From 40CM-4-69-5 sp036556905 (lineage in GTDB: Bacteria > Methylomirabilota > Methylomirabilia > Rokubacteriales > CSP1-6): DNA of 6,889 nt. Where the stretch lies: the NCBI GenBank assembly GCA_036556905.1, contig DATBIM010000111.1, positions 1-6,889 on the forward strand, read 5' to 3'. Under the pieces are notes generated by a model. It was given only the letters and a program-made list of their open reading frames with translations. It made no database searches and was not told where the DNA came from. The translations under genes were made by a program, and so were the position numbers. Positions within the stretch are counted from its first letter, which is position 1. Every line of letters begins with the position of its first letter. Shown piece by piece: positions 6,463-6,889 of the stretch.

Positions 6463-6491
6463 TTGATCTCTCCCGTAACCCCGAGTAGCCT
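6463..6491 (+). promoter_or_regulatory. Possible promoter for the PF04392 solute-binding protein gene
   Basis: TTGATC (6463-6468, 4 of 6 to TTGACA), a 17-nt spacer and TAGCCT (6486-6491, weak match to TATAAT). The expected start of transcription, near 6498, would leave a leader of about 17 nt that contains the GGGGGTGA Shine-Dalgarno (6503-6510) before the ATG at 6515. Confidence 0.3.
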
Positions 6492-6514
6492 GCCTTCACT
6501 CTGGGGGTGACGGT

Positions 6515-6889
6515 ATGCGGCTCCGTCCCGGCCTCCTGCGCGCCCTAGTTCTTGGTGCCTCGCTGTTCTTCACGGTCCTGACCACTGCTGAGGGCCAGCC
6601 GGCGGGAAAGCTAGCACGCGTCGGGATTCTCGCGCCAACATCGCCGGTACCGACGACCCGGCGACCTGGCGTCGAAAATATCACCTTTGATTTGAGGCGG
6701 CGCCTGCAGGAATTTGGGTGGGTCGAAGGCAAGAACCTCGTAGTTGAGCCCCGCTTTGCGGACGGCCTCCCCGACCGTCTGCCTGGCCTCGCCGCCGATC
6801 TCGTGCGCGCCAACGTGGACGTCATCGTCGCTGTCAGTCCCCCCGCCATCAGGGCGGCCAAAGATGCCACTCGGGTGATCCCTGTCGTG
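6515..6889 (+). CDS. ABC transporter substrate-binding protein, PF04392 (DUF534/TrpX-like), 5' part
   Basis: First 125 residues of an exported binding protein that continues beyond the right edge; no stop is present. The N-terminus is a signal peptide (Arg2, Arg4, Arg9, hydrophobic core about 10-24, cleavage near residues 25-28). The rest follows the usual pattern of the family: RVGILAP (35-41), then a helix ending in FGWVEGKNL (67-75), VEPRFADG (77-84), DRLPGLAADLVR (87-98), VDVIVAVSPPA (101-111) and AKDAT..IPVV at the edge. Ligands in this family include amino acids and other small solutes; none can be assigned here. GGGGGTGA (6503-6510), close to GGAGGTGA, ends 4 nt before the ATG and supports this start. 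Third codon positions carry more A and T (CTA, GTT, CTT, AAT, TTT) than in the genes to the left, which may mean a different origin. Confidence 0.88.
   Translation, partial: MRLRPGLLRALVLGASLFFTVLTTAEGQPAGKLARVGILAPTSPVPTTRRPGVENITFDLRRRLQEFGWVEGKNLVVEPRFADGLPDRLPGLAADLVRANVDVIVAVSPPAIRAAKDATRVIPVV

Larger units (their letters stand above)
6325..6514 (+). other. Intergenic spacer between the selenoprotein and PF04392 genes
   Basis: 190 nt without a convincing gene. A minus-strand frame is open across part of it, but its product has no recognisable features. No hairpin followed by a T-run is seen after the selenoprotein stop, so no intrinsic terminator can be named. It holds the inverted repeat and the possible promoter listed separately. 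Confidence 0.6.

Noticed and set aside
6317..6499. 60-residue minus-strand frame in the spacer
   Set aside because: No recognisable domain and it overlaps the selenoprotein stop; there is no Shine-Dalgarno or promoter evidence for it.

Overview
The window is very GC-rich, densely packed bacterial DNA. The gene set is an FbpABC-type ABC importer, a Nudix hydrolase, a PF04392-type solute-binding protein and an AhpD/carboxymuconolactone-decarboxylase (CMD) family protein. That combination, with the GC content, suggests an uncultivated soil or groundwater lineage of the Rokubacteria/Methylomirabilota kind. This is an impression from gene content, not a proof.

Layout. (1) 2-2944, plus strand: the 3' half of a permease gene, then a periplasmic solute-binding protein and an ATPase, forming one importer operon that enters from the left edge. 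A GC-rich hairpin and a strong Shine-Dalgarno lie just before the binding-protein gene. (2) 2947-3483, minus strand: a Nudix hydrolase of ADP-ribose pyrophosphatase type, convergent with the ATPase gene. (3) 3484-3545: a short divergent promoter region. (4) 3546-5772, plus strand: a tightly packed operon of a 76-aa hypothetical protein, a membrane-anchored YHS/TRASH-like cysteine protein, a SAM methyltransferase (ATGA overlap) and an exported M28 metalloenzyme that looks like a glutaminyl cyclase (GTGA overlap). (5) 5782-6324, plus strand: a CMD/AhpD-like gene interrupted by one in-frame TGA. (6) 6325-6514: a spacer with an inverted repeat and a possible promoter. (7) 6515-6889: the start of a PF04392-type ABC substrate-binding protein that runs off the right edge.

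The main discovery is item 5. The TGA (6022-6024) falls exactly on the second cysteine of the redox CxxC motif, giving Cys78-Pro-Phe-TGA81. The same frame continues through a normal family C-terminus to 6324. A perfect 7-bp stem with a CGGG loop begins 11 nt after the TGA, and its loop is 18 nt away, as expected for a bacterial SECIS element. I read it as a 180-residue selenoprotein with a CxxU centre, which an ordinary gene caller would break into two short ORFs.

A second pattern is that three transcription units (Nudix, the 76-aa gene and the selenoprotein gene) have a -10-like hexamer only 6-10 nt before the start codon and no Shine-Dalgarno. This suggests leaderless or nearly leaderless mRNAs. 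No RNA genes, CRISPR arrays or insertion sequences were seen.
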